DNA of 8,428 bases, taken from the NCBI GenBank assembly GCA_943331145.2, contig CALQKL020000083.1, positions 1 through 8,428 of the forward strand. The letters run 5' to 3'. Made by a program: the position numbers and the translations under genes. Below the pieces are notes generated by a model. That model did no database searches. It worked only from the letters and a program-made list of their open reading frames with translations, and was not told the DNA's origin. The first letter of the stretch is position 1. Each line of letters opens with the position of its first letter. Source of the stretch: Chitinophaga pinensis. Its GTDB lineage: Bacteria; Bacteroidota; Bacteroidia; Chitinophagales; Chitinophagaceae. This document shows positions 6,241-8,428 of this stretch, piece by piece.

Positions 6241-8292
6241 ATGAAAAAAATAATTCTTAGTTTATGCTTATTGATTTTTGTTGCAAATTCATTTGCGCAG
6301 GTTAAACCTAAAAAGCCAATTACTTTAGGAGAGGATGCCGGTGTAATCTCTAATACCACTAATACACCTGATCAGCAAGGAGAAGTTCAAGATATAAAAA
6401 GTACGGTCCCTAGAAAAGATTCATTGGCATTCGAACATCGCGATGATGCAAAAGATGCGTTGATGATGACGGCACAATATTTAGATTCAACACGAAAATT
6501 ATATTTAGATTCATCTGTAAATGATTTCGATAAGTATTTCCCGATCCCGTCAAATTATGTTTATTTGGGCAACTCCGGGGCTGCTGCAAGAAATTTAATT
6601 TTTTCTCCTATTCAACAAATTGGTTTCGATCAAGGATTTCATGCTTTTGATGTGTATAAATTTAATTTAGAAAGTACAAAATTTCATCAAACCAATCGAC
6701 CATTTAGCTCAATCAGTTATCAATTGGCATCTGGTAAAGAGCAGATGTTGCAAGCGTTTCATACACAAAATCCAAAACCCAACTTAAATATCGGGTTTGA
6801 ATATAAAATGATAACCGCACCTGGTTTTTTTGTGACACAAAATACCAATCACAGTAGTTATCGTATTTTTGGCAGTTATCAAGGACTTAAAAAAAGGTAT
6901 CAGCAAAATGTTGTAATCATTGGAAATAATATTCGAGCATCACAAAATGGAGGAATTGAAAATACATCTGATTTGCAAGATCCAAATAGAGTAGATCGAT
7001 TTACCATTCCTGTAAATATGGGCAATAATGCAGCTTTTAGAACCAATCCTTTTGTTACTTCAATTTTAACTGGCAATCAAAATAAAGATTTTAGTTTTTT
7101 TATTCGCCAACATTATGATTTTGGTAAACGTGATTCTATTGCGGTAAATGACTCTACAATGACGTATCTCTTTTTTCCGAAGTTAAGGTTACAGCATAGT
7201 TTTATTTATCAGAAACAGCAAATTCAGTTTAGTGATATTTTTGCCGATTCTACATTATATCATAATTGGTATAACATAAATTTCGCTTCGAAATTTGACA
7301 CGTTTTCAATAAGTGAAACATGGCATGAAATTAAAAATGATTTTAGTGTTACACAATTTCCAGATGCCAAAAATACAGCTCAGTTTTTATCAGCTGGAAT
7401 TACCTTGCAAAATTTATATGGCCAATTGAAAACGGGTAACGATAAGTTTTACAATTTATTTCTACATGGCGAATATCGAAATCGAACAAAAAATAAATTG
7501 TGGGATATTATTACAAATGGTGCGATTTATATCAATGGATTGAATTCAGGGGATTACAGCGCATCGGCTAGTGTTAGTCGTTATCTTAATAAACGTTTTG
7601 GGTTTGTTCAAATCTGGTTTAAAAATAGCAGTCGAACACCTTCAAATGTCTTTAGCGAACAAGCCCTTTTTAATTTAGGCAGCAATAATAAATTCAAAAA
7701 AGAAAACATTACTTCATTTGGTTTGAAATCCGAAAATCAATTTGCAACATTTGGATTTAGCAATCATCTTTTAATAAATCATGCGTACTTTATAAATAAT
7801 TTTCAAGCAAGTCAATACAGCGCATTAATCAATGTTTTACAATTTTCGATGTATAAAAAAATACGTTTAACAAGACGCATTAATTGGCATGCGGATTTAT
7901 GTGTGCAACAAACAGATTTAGCTTCTCCGATTCGAGTACCCGCATTTTTTACAAGAAACCGGATTACTTACGAAGGAGTGTTCTTCAAAAATTTGAATGT
8001 ATCAACGGGATTAGAGCTCAGGTATTTTACGCCATTTAAATCGAATGGATATTCTCCAATAACACAACAATTTGTAAATCAAGACAGCATTACCATTCGT
8101 AATTTACCCGATGTAGCGGCGTTTTTACATTTTAGAATAAAAGGGTTTACAGGTTTTTTAAGGGCTGAAAATTTAAATACCATGAGCCTTAAAAATGGCT
8201 TTGGTTTTACAAACAACAATTTTGCTGCGCCTTTTTATCCTACACAAGGGTTCATGTTGCGCTTTGGGGTAAAATGGTGGATGGTGAATTAG
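6241..8292 (+). CDS. Putative outer-membrane porin (Porin_10-like beta barrel)
   Basis: The start at 6241 is preferred over the in-frame ATG at 6217 because it puts a compact signal peptide at the very N-terminus: Lys-Lys, a hydrophobic core (residues 4-15) and a probable cut in the FAQ region (18-20). The earlier ATG would only add eight residues. The mature protein has a polar N-terminal segment (about 21-100), then the pattern I associate with the Bacteroidota 'putative porin' family: YLGNSGAA (108-115), GFDQGFHAFDVYKF (128-141), TNRPFSSISY (151-160), EQMLQAFHTQNPKPN (167-181). The remainder alternates polar and aromatic residues in short strands, with many Tyr, Phe and Asn. It ends in an amphipathic aromatic strand (GFMLRFGVKWW and two more residues), as expected for BAM-dependent insertion. 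Substrate and pore function are unknown. It lies 39 bp after the proline dehydrogenase stop codon with no terminator between. Confidence 0.82.
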   Translation: MKKIILSLCLLIFVANSFAQVKPKKPITLGEDAGVISNTTNTPDQQGEVQDIKSTVPRKDSLAFEHRDDAKDALMMTAQYLDSTRKLYLDSSVNDFDKYFPIPSNYVYLGNSGAAARNLIFSPIQQIGFDQGFHAFDVYKFNLESTKFHQTNRPFSSISYQLASGKEQMLQAFHTQNPKPNLNIGFEYKMITAPGFFVTQNTNHSSYRIFGSYQGLKKRYQQNVVIIGNNIRASQNGGIENTSDLQDPNRVDRFTIPVNMGNNAAFRTNPFVTSILTGNQNKDFSFFIRQHYDFGKRDSIAVNDSTMTYLFFPKLRLQHSFIYQKQQIQFSDIFADSTLYHNWYNINFASKFDTFSISETWHEIKNDFSVTQFPDAKNTAQFLSAGITLQNLYGQLKTGNDKFYNLFLHGEYRNRTKNKLWDIITNGAIYINGLNSGDYSASASVSRYLNKRFGFVQIWFKNSSRTPSNVFSEQALFNLGSNNKFKKENITSFGLKSENQFATFGFSNHLLINHAYFINNFQASQYSALINVLQFSMYKKIRLTRRINWHADLCVQQTDLASPIRVPAFFTRNRITYEGVFFKNLNVSTGLELRYFTPFKSNGYSPITQQFVNQDSITIRNLPDVAAFLHFRIKGFTGFLRAENLNTMSLKNGFGFTNNNFAAPFYPTQGFMLRFGVKWWMVN

Positions 8293-8302
8293 GGAAGCGC
8301 GA

Positions 8303-8347
8303 GCGGTTTAAGTCGCTACGCTGGTTTAATACGCTACGCGGTTTTAA
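8303..8347. repeat. 18-bp tandem repeat, two full copies and a partial third
   Basis: GCGGTTTAAGTCGCTACG (8303-8320) is followed directly by CTGGTTTAATACGCTACG (8321-8338), 14 of 18 positions identical, and then by a partial CGGTTTTAA (8339-8347). Each unit joins a GGTTTAA core to a CGCTACG core. The GC-rich CGCTACGC pieces stand out from the A/T-rich surroundings. It starts 10 bp after the porin stop codon and looks like an intergenic repeat, not coding sequence. Confidence 0.7.
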
Positions 8348-8396
8348 AGGTTGGAAGTATTTTCCCACAAACAAATTGTCGATCAACCATTAAACC
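8340..8396. repeat. Imperfect inverted repeat after the porin gene
   Basis: GGTTTTAAAGGTTG (8340-8353) is nearly the reverse complement of CAACCATTAAACC (8384-8396), with one extra base and one mismatch, around a 30-base centre. With the tandem repeat on its left and the hairpin on its right it appears to be part of one composite repeat. It has no T run and is not a convincing terminator. Confidence 0.45.
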
Positions 8397-8405
8397 TCTT
8401 TTCAC

Positions 8406-8425
8406 GGGTTGAATATTTTCAACCC
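8406..8425. repeat. Perfect hairpin at the right edge
   Basis: GGGTTGAA (8406-8413) pairs perfectly with TTCAACCC (8418-8425) around a TATT loop. No T run follows on the + strand within the three remaining bases, and none follows on the - strand, so a terminator role is not supported from what is visible. It resembles palindromic GGGTTGAA/TTCAACCC units that I recall from Bacteroidota intergenic repeats, but this is memory and was not checked. The element probably continues past the window. Confidence 0.6.
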
Positions 8426-8428
8426 CTA

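Noticed and set aside
8353..8365. GGAA/TTCC as a terminator of the porin gene
   Set aside because: Only four base pairs and no following T run. No terminator for the porin gene is visible in the window.
8334..8428. Minus-strand open frame entering from the right edge and stopping at 8334-8336, with an ATG at 8388-8390 giving 18 codons
   Set aside because: It is short and consists wholly of the repeat cluster, including the hairpin. No family is recognisable. It is more likely a spurious frame in repeat DNA, although a C-terminal end of a convergent gene cannot be excluded without sequence beyond 8428.

Overview
The window reads as chromosomal DNA of a low-GC Bacteroidota, probably from the Chitinophagaceae/Sphingobacteriales side. 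The evidence is a type IX secretion (T9SS) C-terminal sorting domain, a Bacteroidota-type 'putative porin' (Porin_10-like) barrel, promoter boxes of the TAnnTTTG type, no Shine-Dalgarno sequence before any of the four visible starts, and strong A/T bias. The species cannot be named from sequence alone.

All five genes lie on the + strand. (1) Positions 1-2142 hold the 3' part of a large secreted adhesin-like protein: the end of a GEVED domain, two Ig-like modules, a proprotein-convertase P domain apparently inserted in a third Ig-like module, a further PKD/Ig-like stretch and a T9SS sorting domain. It ends at a strong hairpin terminator (2163-2199). (2) rpsA, ribosomal protein S1 (2288-4300), has its own probable promoter, a short leader hairpin and its own terminator (4323-4355). 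(3) An acyl-CoA thioesterase (4400-4921), a monofunctional proline dehydrogenase (4960-6201) and an outer-membrane porin-like barrel (6241-8292) follow with gaps of under 40 bp and no terminator between them. They may be one transcript, started by a good TAnnTTTG box at 4377-4384 only 15 bp before the thioesterase start.

After the porin, positions 8293-8428 hold no convincing gene. They carry an 18-bp tandem repeat, a diverged inverted repeat and a perfect 8-bp-arm hairpin that runs to the window edge. This looks like part of an interspersed intergenic repeat.

Most of the window is ordinary core and cell-surface gene content. I found no clear sign of a new defence, mobile or biosynthetic system. 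The points most worth a second look are the repeat cluster at the right edge, the perfect dyad between the rpsA terminator and the thioesterase promoter box, the rpsA leader hairpin and the nested P domain.
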